Below, piece by piece: positions 1 to 9,563 of a DNA stretch of 64,000 nt; position 1 is the stretch's first letter; each line of letters starts with the position of its first letter. The DNA is from Pseudomonas sp. GM41(2012) (GTDB lineage Bacteria; Pseudomonadota; Gammaproteobacteria; Pseudomonadales; Pseudomonadaceae): NCBI RefSeq assembly GCF_000282315.2, contig NZ_AKJN02000008.1, forward strand, positions 62,001-126,000, given 5' to 3'. A program made the position numbers and the translations under genes. A model generated the notes under the pieces. It was given only the letters and a program-made list of their open reading frames with translations, was not told the origin of the DNA and searched no databases.

Positions 1-1123
1 GTGGCCGGCTCATTGTCAGTCGGTCTGTGATGCGCTGCGTGTGCCGCTGCAGGTTGTTCGTGTGCAGGTTCAACCCGGCGCCAGCCTTGAGCGTGCAGCC
101 CGGGATGCGCGATATGCCGCGTTCATCGAGGCGACTCAGGCCAATGAAGTGTTGATGACTGCCCAGCACCGTGACGATCAAGCGGAAACGTTGTTGTTTC
201 GGCTGTTGCGTGGGGCAGGGGTGAGAGGGTTGTCGGGGATGCCACGCCAGCGCCCGCTCGGTAAAGGGCTGCTGCTGCGGCCATTGCTCGATGTCACTCG
301 GGCTGACCTTGAAGCTTATGCGGCGGAGCATCGGCTGAGCTGGATCGAAGACCCTTCGAACCAGGATCGGCAATTCTCGCGAAATTACCTGCGCCATCAG
401 GTCTTCCCGGGATTGACCAAGCGCTGGCCGCAAGCGGTAACGACCATGGCCCGCAGCGCTGCGCACCTGGGCGAAGCGCAGGGATTGCTCGATGAACTTG
501 CGCAAATCGACCTGGCCGGCGCCAGCACTGCCACTGATTTTGATTGGCTGGGATTGCCGTCCCTGGAACTGGGGGCATTGGCAACGCTGTCCGCAGCTCG
601 TCAGCGTAATGCCTTAAGTCATTGGCTCGAACCGCTGACGCGACTGCCGGACAGTGACCATTGGTCGGGTTGGGAGAATTTACGTGATGCCACCGGCGAT
701 GCCTGCCCGATCTGGCGGCTGGCGGATGGCGAACTGCATCGGGCGGGTGGGCGTATCTGGTGGTTGTCCGGCAGCTGGTTGCGCACGTCGCCCGCCGTCG
801 GAAACTGGCTTGATCCCTCGCTATCGCTGGTGTTGCCGGACAACGGCGTGCTCACACTTACCGGCCAAATCCCCGATGGCTTGCTGCATATCCGCTATCG
901 TGAGGGAGGTGAGGTGATGAATTTGCCCGGTCGCGGCCATCGCGATCTGAAGCGATTGCTCAATGAAAGCGGCGTGCCGGGTTTCGTCCGTGGCAGATTG
1001 CCGCTGCTCTACCGAGACGAGCAATTGCTGGCGGTGGCCAACCTGCGGGGCTTGGATGGCAGTGCAAAGGACCATTGGAATTTGCATTGGCAGCCACCGC
1101 ACGAAGATCTAGGTTTGAGCTGA
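1..1123 (+). CDS. tilS: tRNA(Ile)-lysidine synthase TilS, 5' end cut by the window
   Basis: TilS uses ATP and lysine to convert C34 of tRNA-Ile(CAU) to lysidine, so that the tRNA reads AUA instead of AUG. The frame is open from base 2, so the true start and the N-terminal P-loop lie upstream of the window; a GTG at 41 is only an internal codon. The HRDDQAET motif of the N-type ATP pyrophosphatase family is visible, followed by the TilS substrate-binding and C-terminal domains (LPGRGHRDLKRLL stretch near the end). It is followed by pyrG on the same strand, the usual pseudomonad order. The call is firm; only the length is unknown. Confidence 0.95.
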   Translation, partial: WPAHCQSVCDALRVPLQVVRVQVQPGASLERAARDARYAAFIEATQANEVLMTAQHRDDQAETLLFRLLRGAGVRGLSGMPRQRPLGKGLLLRPLLDVTRADLEAYAAEHRLSWIEDPSNQDRQFSRNYLRHQVFPGLTKRWPQAVTTMARSAAHLGEAQGLLDELAQIDLAGASTATDFDWLGLPSLELGALATLSAARQRNALSHWLEPLTRLPDSDHWSGWENLRDATGDACPIWRLADGELHRAGGRIWWLSGSWLRTSPAVGNWLDPSLSLVLPDNGVLTLTGQIPDGLLHIRYREGGEVMNLPGRGHRDLKRLLNESGVPGFVRGRLPLLYRDEQLLAVANLRGLDGSAKDHWNLHWQPPHEDLGLS

Positions 1124-1397
1124 AAGGGGCTTTCCGGTAGACTACGCTCCCTTCTTGATACAACTTCTGTGGATTCGCCTGAATTGCAGGAGTTGCCGAT
1201 TACCAAGCAGTCTTTGCTGGGCGATTCCAAAAAATGTGTAGCGAGCAACGTACCGGTGTTTCATCTTCCGGTCTGTCCCAACGCGGCGGTTTTTTTGAAA
1301 GGTGCACTGTGATTAATGCAGGTGATCGGGGGCTTCGGCCTTCCTTCGCTTTCCCCGGCGGCTCGGACCGCTTTAACGCAGACTTCTAGGGTTTTTC

Positions 1398-3029
1398 ATG
1401 ACGCGCTACATATTCGTCACGGGCGGTGTTGTTTCTTCATTGGGGAAAGGCATCGCATCGGCTTCATTGGCGGCCATCCTGGAGGCGCGGGGACTTAAGG
1501 TCACCATGCTGAAGCTGGACCCGTACATCAACGTTGACCCGGGCACCATGAGCCCGTTCCAGCACGGTGAAGTGTTCGTCACCCACGACGGCGCCGAGAC
1601 CGACCTGGACCTGGGCCACTACGAGCGGTTCATCCGCACGACCATGACCCAGAACAACAACTTCACCACCGGCCGTGTCTACGAACACGTCCTGCGCAAA
1701 GAGCGCCGTGGTGATTACCTGGGCGCCACCATTCAGGTGATCCCGCACATCACCGACGAAATCAAGCGCCGGATCATCAAGGGCGCCGGCGATGCCGACG
1801 TGGCCATGGTCGAGATCGGTGGCACCGTGGGTGACATCGAGTCCCAGCCGTTCCTCGAAGCGATCCGTCAATTGCGTTTCGAAGTCGGCGCCAAGCGCGC
1901 GATGCTGATGCACCTGACACTGGTGCCGTATATCGCCACTGCCGGCGAAACCAAAACCAAGCCTACTCAGCACTCGGTCAAGGAACTGCGTTCCATCGGC
2001 CTGCAGCCTGACGTGCTGGTCTGCCGTTCCGATCACCCGATCGACATCTCCTCGCGTCGCAAGATCGCTCAGTTCACCAACGTTGAAGAACGTGCGGTGA
2101 TTGCGCTGGAAGACGCCGATACCATCTACAAGATCCCGGGCATCCTGCACTCCCAGGGCCTGGATGATTTCGTTGTCGAGCGTTTCGGCCTGCAATGTGG
2201 CAGCGCCGATCTGTCCGAGTGGGAAGCCGTGGTCGACGCCAAGCTCAACCCTGAGCATGAAGTCACCATCGCGATGGTCGGCAAGTACATGGAACTGCTG
2301 GACGCCTACAAGTCGCTGATCGAAGCGATGAGTCACGCCGGCATCAGCAACCGCACCAAGGTCAACCTGCGCTACATCGACTCCGAAGACATCGAAAACC
2401 AGGGCACTGCGCTGCTGGAAGGTGTCGACGCGATTCTGGTACCTGGTGGCTTCGGTCTGCGAGGCGTGGAAGGCAAGATCACTGCCGTTCAATTCGCTCG
2501 CGAAAACAAGGTTCCGTACCTGGGCATCTGCCTGGGCATGCAAGTGGCCGTGATCGAGTTCGCTCGTAACGTGCTGGGCTGGAAAGACGCCAACTCCACC
2601 GAGTTCGATCGCGCCAGCGGTCATCCGGTCGTGGGTCTGATCACCGAGTGGGAAGATGCCACCGGCGCCGTCGAAACCCGTACCGAAACGTCCGATCTGG
2701 GCGGCACCATGCGCCTTGGCGCTCAGGATTGCCTGCTGGAATCGGGTTCCCTGGTGCACGATTGCTACGCCAAGGACGTGATCGTCGAGCGTCACCGTCA
2801 CCGCTACGAAGTGAACAACAACCTGCTGCCACAAATCATGGAAGCCGGTCTGAAAATCACTGGTCGTTCCGGTGATGGCGCCCTGGTAGAAGTGGTTGAA
2901 GCTCCGGATCATCCATGGTTCGTCGCTTGCCAGTTCCACCCTGAGTTCACCTCGACACCACGCGACGGTCACCCGTTGTTCAGCGGTTTCGTTAAAGCAG
3001 CTTTGGTTCAACACCAGAAGAAGGCGTAA
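1398..3029 (+). CDS. pyrG: CTP synthase
   Basis: CTP synthase aminates UTP to CTP using glutamine and ATP, the last step of de novo pyrimidine nucleotide synthesis. The 543-residue product has the full family length. The N-terminal synthetase domain begins TRYIFVTGGVVSSLGKG, and the C-terminal class I glutamine amidotransferase domain carries the nucleophile motif GICLGMQ and the FHPEF histidine-glutamate pair. It is separated from kdsA by five bases, so the two are surely co-transcribed. The 275 bp upstream hold no other gene that I can support. Confidence 0.98.
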   Translation: MTRYIFVTGGVVSSLGKGIASASLAAILEARGLKVTMLKLDPYINVDPGTMSPFQHGEVFVTHDGAETDLDLGHYERFIRTTMTQNNNFTTGRVYEHVLRKERRGDYLGATIQVIPHITDEIKRRIIKGAGDADVAMVEIGGTVGDIESQPFLEAIRQLRFEVGAKRAMLMHLTLVPYIATAGETKTKPTQHSVKELRSIGLQPDVLVCRSDHPIDISSRRKIAQFTNVEERAVIALEDADTIYKIPGILHSQGLDDFVVERFGLQCGSADLSEWEAVVDAKLNPEHEVTIAMVGKYMELLDAYKSLIEAMSHAGISNRTKVNLRYIDSEDIENQGTALLEGVDAILVPGGFGLRGVEGKITAVQFARENKVPYLGICLGMQVAVIEFARNVLGWKDANSTEFDRASGHPVVGLITEWEDATGAVETRTETSDLGGTMRLGAQDCLLESGSLVHDCYAKDVIVERHRHRYEVNNNLLPQIMEAGLKITGRSGDGALVEVVEAPDHPWFVACQFHPEFTSTPRDGHPLFSGFVKAALVQHQKKA

Positions 3030-3034
3030 ATCCG

Positions 3035-3880
3035 ATGGCCCAGAAGATCATCCGCGTAGGCGATATCGAGATTGCCAACGACAAGCCAATGGTGCTTTTC
3101 GGTGGCATGAACGTGCTGGAAAGCCGCGACATGGCGATGCAGGTCTGCGAAGAATACGTAAAGGTCACCCAGAAACTCGGTATCCCTTACGTGTTCAAGG
3201 CCAGCTTCGACAAGGCCAACCGTTCCTCCGTGACCTCTTACCGTGGCCCCGGCCTGGAAGAGGGCATGCGGATTTTCCAGGACATCAAGCAGGCGTTCGG
3301 CGTGCCGATCATCACCGACGTCCACGAGCCTGATCAGGCCGCGGTCGTCGCTGAAGTCTGCGATATCATCCAGCTGCCGGCCTTCTTGTCGCGCCAGACC
3401 GACCTGGTGGTTGCGATGGCCAAGACCGGTGCGGTGATCAACATCAAGAAAGCCCAGTTCCTCGCACCTCAGGAGATGAAACACATCCTGAACAAGTGCG
3501 TGGAAGCGGGTAACGATCAGTTGATCCTCTGCGAACGCGGTTCGAGCTTCGGTTACAACAACCTGGTCGTCGACATGCTTGGCTTCGGCATCATGAAGCA
3601 GTTCGAATACCCGGTGTTCTTCGACGTGACCCATGCGTTGCAAATGCCTGGCGGTCGTTCCGACTCCGCCGGTGGCCGTCGCGCTCAGGTCCTCGATCTG
3701 GCCAAGGCTGGCATGAGCCAGTCGCTGGCCGGTCTGTTTCTCGAAGCGCATCCGGACCCGGACAACGCCAAATGCGACGGCCCTTGCGCCTTGCGTCTGG
3801 ACAAACTGGAGCCATTCCTGGCCCAGCTCAAAGCTTTGGACGAACTGGTGAAGAGTTTTCCGACGGTAGAAACCGCGTAA
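3035..3880 (+). CDS. kdsA: 3-deoxy-8-phosphooctulonate synthase
   Basis: KdsA condenses phosphoenolpyruvate with arabinose 5-phosphate to make KDO 8-phosphate for the lipopolysaccharide inner core. The 281-residue protein has the expected length and barrel motifs (KASFDKANRSS, ITDVHEPDQ, FDVTHALQMPG). Asn26 in FGGMNVLES takes the place of the metal-ligand cysteine, which marks the metal-independent E. coli type. The start lies five bases after pyrG. It is followed by a REP element and then eno, a conserved pseudomonad arrangement. Confidence 0.97.
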   Translation: MAQKIIRVGDIEIANDKPMVLFGGMNVLESRDMAMQVCEEYVKVTQKLGIPYVFKASFDKANRSSVTSYRGPGLEEGMRIFQDIKQAFGVPIITDVHEPDQAAVVAEVCDIIQLPAFLSRQTDLVVAMAKTGAVINIKKAQFLAPQEMKHILNKCVEAGNDQLILCERGSSFGYNNLVVDMLGFGIMKQFEYPVFFDVTHALQMPGGRSDSAGGRRAQVLDLAKAGMSQSLAGLFLEAHPDPDNAKCDGPCALRLDKLEPFLAQLKALDELVKSFPTVETA

Positions 3881-3892
3881 TCCTCATTCTCC

Positions 3893-3950
3893 GTGTAGGA
3901 GCCGAGCTTGCTCGCGATGGCGCCCGAGAGAGCGCCATCAGCAAGCCGGT
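3893..3950. repeat. REP-like palindromic element (kdsA-eno gap)
   Basis: The GTAGGAGC...GCTTGCTCGCGATGGCG arm typical of Pseudomonas REP sequences is followed by a decayed opposite arm (GCGCCATC, AGCAAGC). It is a single degenerate copy and could fold as a 3' stabilising hairpin for the pyrG-kdsA transcript. Confidence 0.75.
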
Positions 3951-4027
3951 CTTATGCAACAATGTGACCCACAAGTTATAAATCGATCAGTACGAGCGTT
4001 TTCGTCAACTTTGGAGTGTTTACAACA

Positions 4028-5317
4028 ATGGCAAAAATCGTCGACATCAAAGGTCGTGAAGTTCTCGACTCCCGTGGCAACCCCACCGTGGAAGCGGACG
4101 TGCTTCTCGATAACGGCATCATCGGCAGTGCTTGCGCGCCGTCCGGTGCTTCCACTGGCTCGCGTGAAGCGCTCGAGCTGCGTGATGGCGACAAGAGCCG
4201 TTACCTGGGCAAGGGCGTACTCAAAGCTGTCGCCAACATCAACGGTCCGATCCGCGACCTGTTGAAAGGTGCAGACCCAAGCGACCAGAAAGCGCTGGAT
4301 CACGCAATGATCAAGCTCGACGGTACTGAAAACAAAGGCTCCCTGGGCGCCAACGCGATCCTCGCCGTTTCCCTGGCAGCCGCCAAGGCAGCCGCGCAGG
4401 ACCAGGACCTGCCGCTGTACGCGCACATCGCCAACCTGAACGGCACCCCGGGTGTTTACTCGATGCCGGTTCCGATGATGAACATCATCAACGGTGGCGA
4501 GCACGCCGATAACAACGTCGACATCCAGGAATTCATGGTTCAGCCAGTAGGCGCCAAGTCTTTCTCGGAAGGTCTGCGCATGGGCACCGAGATTTTCCAT
4601 CACCTGAAAGCTGTTCTGAAGGCCCGTGGCCTGAGCACTGCTGTGGGTGACGAAGGTGGTTTCGCACCGAACCTGGCCTCCAACGAAGACGCTTTGAAAG
4701 TGATCTCCGAAGCCGTGGCCAACGCCGGTTACAAGCTGGGCACCGACGTGACCCTGGCACTGGACTGCGCTGCCAGCGAATTCTACGAAGACGGTAAATA
4801 CAACCTGTCCGGCGAAGGCCAGGTGTTCACCGCTGAAGGTTTCGCCGACTACCTGAAAGGCTTGACCGAGCGTTATCCGATCATCTCGATCGAAGACGGT
4901 CTGGACGAGTCCGACTGGGCTGGCTGGAAAATCCTCACCGACAAGATCGGCGAGAAGACTCAGCTGGTGGGCGACGACCTGTTCGTGACCAACACCAAGA
5001 TCCTGAAAGAAGGCATCGATAAAAAGATCGCCAACTCGATCCTGATCAAGTTCAACCAGATCGGCACCCTGACCGAAACCCTGGAAGCCATCCAGATGGC
5101 CAAGGCCGCTGGTTACACCGCTGTGATCTCGCACCGCTCCGGCGAAACCGAAGATTCGACTATTGCCGACCTGGCTGTGGGCACCGCGGCTGGCCAGATC
5201 AAGACCGGTTCCCTGTGCCGTTCGGACCGTGTTTCCAAGTACAACCAACTGCTGCGTATCGAAGAGCAGTTGAATGGCAAAGCCAAGTACAACGGTCGCA
5301 GCGAATTCCGCGGCTGA
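4028..5317 (+). CDS. eno: enolase
   Basis: Enolase interconverts 2-phosphoglycerate and phosphoenolpyruvate in glycolysis and is also a component of RNA degradosomes. The 429-residue product shows GNPTVEADVLL, the GASTGSREALELRD loop, the magnesium-binding SIEDGLDESDW region and the signature LIKFNQIGTLTET. I chose the ATG at 4028 (MAKIVDIKGREV), the family start; an in-frame ATG at 4016 would add only four unusual residues. About 170 bp separate it from ftsB. Confidence 0.98.
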   Translation: MAKIVDIKGREVLDSRGNPTVEADVLLDNGIIGSACAPSGASTGSREALELRDGDKSRYLGKGVLKAVANINGPIRDLLKGADPSDQKALDHAMIKLDGTENKGSLGANAILAVSLAAAKAAAQDQDLPLYAHIANLNGTPGVYSMPVPMMNIINGGEHADNNVDIQEFMVQPVGAKSFSEGLRMGTEIFHHLKAVLKARGLSTAVGDEGGFAPNLASNEDALKVISEAVANAGYKLGTDVTLALDCAASEFYEDGKYNLSGEGQVFTAEGFADYLKGLTERYPIISIEDGLDESDWAGWKILTDKIGEKTQLVGDDLFVTNTKILKEGIDKKIANSILIKFNQIGTLTETLEAIQMAKAAGYTAVISHRSGETEDSTIADLAVGTAAGQIKTGSLCRSDRVSKYNQLLRIEEQLNGKAKYNGRSEFRG

Positions 5318-5488
5318 GTAGCAAAGGGTAAAAAGACACCGGATTGTGTCGGAAAAATCGCTACAGCGATGGATTTGCCACTAATCTGATGCCTTATAAG
5401 CACAAGCCTGGGTCTTCCAGGCTTCGTGCTATCAGAAGCTTCAAAGTTTTGGCATGGCTGTCTTTTTTCACTGGATACCTGATATTCG

Positions 5489-5767
5489 ATGCGCAGTCCC
5501 AATTGGTTGTTCCTCGTCTTGCTCCTGCTGCTGGCTGGCCTGCAATACCGCCTGTGGGTGGGTAATGGCAGTCTGGCGCAAGTGGCTGAACTGACTCAGC
5601 AGATCGCAGATCAACACGCTGAGAACGAGGGGCTGCTTGAGCGCAATCGGGTGATGGACGCTGAAGTCAGTGAATTGAAAAAGGGCATGGAGACCGTTGA
5701 AGAGCGGGCTCGTCATGAGTTGGGCATGGTCAAGGACGGTGAAACCCTTTACCAGTTGGCTCAATGA
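5489..5767 (+). CDS. ftsB: cell division protein FtsB
   Basis: FtsB is a small bitopic protein of the FtsQLB complex that licenses septal peptidoglycan synthesis. The 92-residue sequence has the expected layout: a single membrane helix at about residues 3-20 (LFLVLLLLLAGLQYRLWV) and then a periplasmic coiled coil rich in leucine and glutamate (ELTQQIADQHAENEGLLERN). It overlaps ispD by four bases (ATGA), the conserved ftsB-ispD coupling of gammaproteobacteria. Confidence 0.95.
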   Translation: MRSPNWLFLVLLLLLAGLQYRLWVGNGSLAQVAELTQQIADQHAENEGLLERNRVMDAEVSELKKGMETVEERARHELGMVKDGETLYQLAQ

Positions 5768-6471
5768 ATCCCTCGTTACCAGCCTTCTGGGCTGTAATTC
5801 CTGCCGCGGGCGTCGGTGCCCGTATGGCCGCGGACCGTCCCAAGCAATACTTGCAACTGGGCGGGCGCACTATTCTCGAACACAGCCTCGGCTGTTTCCT
5901 TGATCATCCTTCCCTGAAAGGGTTGGTGGTCAGTCTTGCTGTTGATGATCCTTATTGGCCTAACCTGGCGTGTGCTGGCGATCCGCGAATTCAGCGGGTT
6001 GAAGGTGGCTCCGAGCGTTCCGGGTCGGTACTCAATGCGTTGCTGCATTTGCATGCGCAAGGCGCTGACGATGAGGATTGGGTGTTGGTTCACGATGCCG
6101 CGCGGCCGAATCTGAGCCGTGATGATCTGGACAAGTTGCTGGGTGAACTCGCAGATGATCCGGTTGGCGGACTGCTGGCGGTTCCGGCACGCGATACCCT
6201 CAAGCGGGTCGACAAGCACGGTCGCGTGGTCGAAACCGTGGATCGCAGTGTTATCTGGCAAGCCTATACGCCGCAGATGTTTCGCCTTGGTGCATTGCAT
6301 CGGGCGTTGGCCGACAGCCTGGTGGCCGATGCGGTCATCACTGACGAAGCTTCAGCAATGGAGTGGGCAGGCCTGGCGCCGCGACTGATTGAAGGCCGGT
6401 CCGACAACCTCAAGGTCACGCGCCCCGAAGACCTGGAATGGTTGCGCCAGCGCTGGGCTAATCGCTGCTAA
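5764..6471 (+). CDS. ispD: 2-C-methyl-D-erythritol 4-phosphate cytidylyltransferase
   Basis: IspD transfers CMP to methylerythritol 4-phosphate, the third step of the MEP isoprenoid pathway. The 235-residue protein begins with the nucleotide-binding signature PAAGVGARMAADRPKQYL and contains VHDAARPNLS and the LKVTRPEDLE C-terminal motif. Its start overlaps the end of ftsB by four bases. The other MEP gene here, ispF, lies 3 kb away, separated from ispD by the formaldehyde genes. The stop codon runs straight into a perfect inverted repeat. Confidence 0.97.
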   Translation: MNPSLPAFWAVIPAAGVGARMAADRPKQYLQLGGRTILEHSLGCFLDHPSLKGLVVSLAVDDPYWPNLACAGDPRIQRVEGGSERSGSVLNALLHLHAQGADDEDWVLVHDAARPNLSRDDLDKLLGELADDPVGGLLAVPARDTLKRVDKHGRVVETVDRSVIWQAYTPQMFRLGALHRALADSLVADAVITDEASAMEWAGLAPRLIEGRSDNLKVTRPEDLEWLRQRWANRC

Positions 6472-6545
6472 AAGATCGCAGCCTGCGGCAGCTCCTACAG
6501 GAAACCGCATTCCAATGTAGGAGCTGCCGCAGGCTGCGATCTTTT
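6470..6545. repeat. Perfect 30-bp inverted repeat between convergent ispD and gfnR
   Basis: Arms 6470-6499 and 6516-6545 are perfect reverse complements of 30 bases (AAAAGATCGCAGCCTGCGGC onward) around a 16-base loop, with A/T runs on the outside. It probably serves as a bidirectional terminator for the two convergent genes. The same design recurs at 55327-55404 with near-identical arms, so it belongs to a dispersed family. Confidence 0.85.
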
Positions 6546-6549
6546 GATC

Positions 6550-7449
6550 TTAAACCCGATACTCCGGCCGCTCGGCCAACCCTTCTTTCAGATAATCCAC
6601 CAGCTTGCGCACCTTCGGCGACAAATGCCGTTGCTGCGGATAAAGCGCCCACACGGCGGTGTTCGGCGGTTGGTGGGCTTCCAGCAGCGAAATCAACTCA
6701 CCGCTTTTAAGGTGCTCCAGCACGTAATAGTCCGGCAACTGACACAAACCCACTCCCTGTAACGCCGCATCCAGCACCGCTTGCCCACTGTTGCAGCGCC
6801 AGTTTCCCTGCACCCGCTGGGAAAATTCCCGCCCGTTCTGTTCCAGTTGCCAGATGTCCGAGCTACCGATGAGGCAGTTGTGGCGGCTCAGTTCCGACAA
6901 GCTATGCGGGCGGCCGTAGCGTTCCAGATAGGATGGCGATGCGCACAGGTACATGCGTCGTGGCGCCAGGCGTGTCGCTACCAGCCGCGAGTCTTGCAGG
7001 CGACCGAGACGGATCGCCAGGTCCAGCCCTTCGTGCACGAGGTCGAGTTGACGATTGCTCAGTTCGATGTCGATTCGCAGTTGCGGATAGAGCCCCATGA
7101 AACGCGTCACCAGCGGCACGATAAATCGTTCGCCGTACGCCACGGCGCAGGTCATGCGCAGCATGCCTTTGGGTTCGCTGGTCAGGTCACCCACCGCTCG
7201 CAGTGCTTCTTCGCGACCATCCTGCAGGCGTTGGCAATGTTGCAGAAAGGTTTGCCCGGCTTCGGTCAGAGTGACCCGGCGGGTGCTGCGATAAAGCAGT
7301 CGCGTCTGAAGGCGCTCTTCGAGGCGTACTATTTGTCGACTGATGTGGGAGGAAGAAACCCCGAGGCGTTCCGCGGCAGCCGTGAACTGACTGCACTCGG
7401 CCACGGCGACGAACTCGTCGATCCCTTCCCAGCGGTTTTCGGACATCAA
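6550..7449 (-). CDS. gfnR: LysR-type regulator of formaldehyde detoxification, GfnR-like
   Basis: This 299-residue LysR-type regulator has an N-terminal winged helix (FVAVAECSQFTAAAERLGVS, then SSHISRQIVRLEERL) and a C-terminal periplasmic-binding-protein-like effector domain. It is divergent from adhC-fghA, the glutathione-dependent formaldehyde oxidation genes. In P. aeruginosa the regulator in this place is GfnR, which activates adhC-fghA; the name is assigned by position and family, not by a search. The 104-bp shared intergenic region should hold its operator. Confidence 0.8.
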   Translation of the reverse strand: MMSENRWEGIDEFVAVAECSQFTAAAERLGVSSSHISRQIVRLEERLQTRLLYRSTRRVTLTEAGQTFLQHCQRLQDGREEALRAVGDLTSEPKGMLRMTCAVAYGERFIVPLVTRFMGLYPQLRIDIELSNRQLDLVHEGLDLAIRLGRLQDSRLVATRLAPRRMYLCASPSYLERYGRPHSLSELSRHNCLIGSSDIWQLEQNGREFSQRVQGNWRCNSGQAVLDAALQGVGLCQLPDYYVLEHLKSGELISLLEAHQPPNTAVWALYPQQRHLSPKVRKLVDYLKEGLAERPEYRV

Positions 7450-7553
7450 GGATTATCCCTGTATGGCAATAATGTTTTGCTTTTGTCCAGATTATTCACC
7501 GTCAGGCGCTGTATTACACTCACTGTCTCGTTTTAATTCACTGGAGAATCCAC

Positions 7554-8666
7554 ATGATCAAGTCGCGCGCTGCCGTTGCCTTCGAGGCCAAGAAACCCCT
7601 CGAGATCGTTGAAGTCGATGTCGCCATGCCCAAGGCCGGTGAAGTCCTGCTGCGTGTGGTTGCCTCCGGTGTCTGCCATACCGACGCCTACACGCTGTCG
7701 GGCGCGGACCCGGAAGGTATCTTCCCGTCGATCCTCGGTCACGAAGGTGGTGCGGTAGTCGAGGCGATCGGTGAAGGCGTAACCTCCGTCGCAGTCGGCG
7801 ATCATGTGATCCCGCTGTACACCCCGGAATGTCGCCAGTGCAAATTCTGTCTGTCGGGTAAAACCAACCTGTGCCAGGCGATTCGCGCGACTCAGGGTAA
7901 AGGCCTGATGCCGGATGGCACTTCGCGCTTTTCCTACAAAGGCCAACCCATTTTCCACTACATGGGGACGTCGACGTTCTCCGAGTACACCGTGCTGCCG
8001 GAAATCTCTGTCGCCAAAATTCAAAAAGAAGCGCCACTGGAAAAAGTCTGCCTGCTGGGCTGCGGTGTCACCACCGGCATCGGTGCAGTGCTTAATACCG
8101 CCAAAGTAAAACCAGGTGATACCGTCGCCATTTTCGGCCTCGGCGGCATCGGTCTGTCGGCGGTGATCGGCGCCGTCAAAGCCAAGGCTGCGCGGATCAT
8201 CGCCATCGACATCAACCCGGCCAAATTCGAGATCGCCAAGCAGTTGGGTGCAACCGATTGTGTGAACCCGAAAGATTTCGATCGTCCGATCCAGGAAGTC
8301 ATCGTCGACATGACCGACGGCGGCGTCGACTTTTCCTTCGAATGCATCGGAAATGTCCAATTGATGCGTGCCGCACTTGAGTGCTGCCACAAGGGGTGGG
8401 GCGAGTCGGTAATCATCGGTGTCGCCGGTGCTGGCCAGGAAATCTCCACGCGTCCATTCCAGCTGGTGACCGGTCGCGTCTGGCGCGGTTCGGCGTTCGG
8501 CGGCGTGCGTGGCCGTACCGAGTTGCCAAGCTATGTCGAGATGGCTGAAACCGGCGAAATCCCGCTGGATACGTTCATCACCCACACCATGGGCCTGGAA
8601 GATATCAACAAGGCGTTCGACCTGATGCATGAAGGCAAGAGCATCCGTTCCGTCATCCATTTCTGA
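7554..8666 (+). CDS. adhC: S-(hydroxymethyl)glutathione dehydrogenase (class III alcohol dehydrogenase)
   Basis: The enzyme oxidises S-hydroxymethylglutathione, the spontaneous adduct of formaldehyde and glutathione, to S-formylglutathione with NAD. The 370-residue sequence carries the catalytic zinc ligands in GVCHTDAYTLSG and GHEGGAVVE, the structural zinc cysteines in CRQCKFCLSGKTNLC, and the Rossmann motif FGLGGIGLSAV. The next gene, fghA, starts 8 bases after its stop and hydrolyses the product. It is also known as frmA. Confidence 0.96.
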   Translation: MIKSRAAVAFEAKKPLEIVEVDVAMPKAGEVLLRVVASGVCHTDAYTLSGADPEGIFPSILGHEGGAVVEAIGEGVTSVAVGDHVIPLYTPECRQCKFCLSGKTNLCQAIRATQGKGLMPDGTSRFSYKGQPIFHYMGTSTFSEYTVLPEISVAKIQKEAPLEKVCLLGCGVTTGIGAVLNTAKVKPGDTVAIFGLGGIGLSAVIGAVKAKAARIIAIDINPAKFEIAKQLGATDCVNPKDFDRPIQEVIVDMTDGGVDFSFECIGNVQLMRAALECCHKGWGESVIIGVAGAGQEISTRPFQLVTGRVWRGSAFGGVRGRTELPSYVEMAETGEIPLDTFITHTMGLEDINKAFDLMHEGKSIRSVIHF

Positions 8667-8674
8667 GGTCGGTC

Positions 8675-9520
8675 ATGAGCCTGGAAAATATCTCCTGCCA
8701 GAAAAGCTTCGGCGGCTGGCACAAACGCTATCGGCACCGCTCCGATGTGCTCGGCTGCGACATGGTGTTTGCCGTGTACCTGCCGCCGCAAGCGGAGCAG
8801 GGCGGCAAACTGCCGGTGCTGTACTGGTTGTCCGGCCTGACCTGCACCGACGAAAACTTCATGCAAAAGGCCGGCGCGATGCGCATGGCCGCAGAGCTGG
8901 GGCTGATCATCGTTGCTCCGGACACCAGCCCTCGCGGTCCTGATGTGCCGGGTGATCCGGATGGCGCCTGGGACTTCGGTCTCGGCGCCGGGTTTTATCT
9001 GAATGCCACGCAGGAACCCTGGTCGCGGCACTATCGGATGCATGACTATGTCGTGCAGGAACTGCCCGCATTGGTCGAAGCCCATTTCCCGGCCTCGGAC
9101 AAGCGCGGCATCAGCGGTCATTCCATGGGCGGCCACGGCGCGCTGGTCTGCGCGTTACGTAATCCGGGACGCTATCAGTCGGTCTCGGCGTTCTCGCCGA
9201 TCAACAATCCGATGGACTGTCCTTGGGGGCAGAAAGCCTTTTCCCGCTACCTGGGGGAAGACCGATCGAAATGGCGCGAATGGGATGCCTGCGTCCTGAT
9301 TGCCGAAGCGAACGAGAAGCTGCCGCTGCTGGTCGACCAAGGTGATCGCGACGATTTCCTGGCCACCCAGCTCAAGCCTGAAGCCTTGCAACAGGCCGCC
9401 AAACTGGCCGGTCATCCGCTGACGTTGCGCCTGCAACCCGGCTATGACCACAGCTATTTCTTCATCGCCAGCTTCATAGACGATCACTTACAGCATCACG
9501 CGCGCGCCCTAGGCGTGTAA
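8675..9520 (+). CDS. fghA: S-formylglutathione hydrolase
   Basis: This serine esterase hydrolyses S-formylglutathione to formate and glutathione, completing formaldehyde detoxification. The 281-residue product belongs to the esterase D family: LPVLYWLSGLTCTDENF, the nucleophile elbow GHSMGGHG, an acidic residue in DQGDRDDFL and the catalytic histidine in GYDHSYFF. It follows adhC closely and clearly shares its transcript. A hairpin with a T tract stands between its stop and ispF. Confidence 0.96.
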   Translation: MSLENISCQKSFGGWHKRYRHRSDVLGCDMVFAVYLPPQAEQGGKLPVLYWLSGLTCTDENFMQKAGAMRMAAELGLIIVAPDTSPRGPDVPGDPDGAWDFGLGAGFYLNATQEPWSRHYRMHDYVVQELPALVEAHFPASDKRGISGHSMGGHGALVCALRNPGRYQSVSAFSPINNPMDCPWGQKAFSRYLGEDRSKWREWDACVLIAEANEKLPLLVDQGDRDDFLATQLKPEALQQAAKLAGHPLTLRLQPGYDHSYFFIASFIDDHLQHHARALGV

Positions 9521-9533
9521 TGCAGGTAGAATC

Positions 9534-9563
9534 ACGCCCTGACAAAAATCGGGGCGTTTTTTT
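9534..9563 (+). terminator. Hairpin plus seven-T run directly abutting the ispF start
   Basis: ACGCCC (9534-9539) pairs with GGGCGT (9552-9557) and is followed by a run of T; the ispF ATG is the next base after the run. It looks like the intrinsic terminator of adhC-fghA. The GGGG in its 3' arm is also the only Shine-Dalgarno-like sequence for ispF, so it could affect ispF translation as well. Confidence 0.6.

Noticed and set aside
1464..3014. 516-codon minus-strand frame opposite pyrG
   Set aside because: Shadow of the high third-position GC of pyrG; composition is His/Asp/Val/Gln-rich and no family is visible.
3938..5248. 436-codon minus-strand frame opposite eno
   Set aside because: Antisense shadow of a highly expressed gene; no ribosome site and no recognisable domain.
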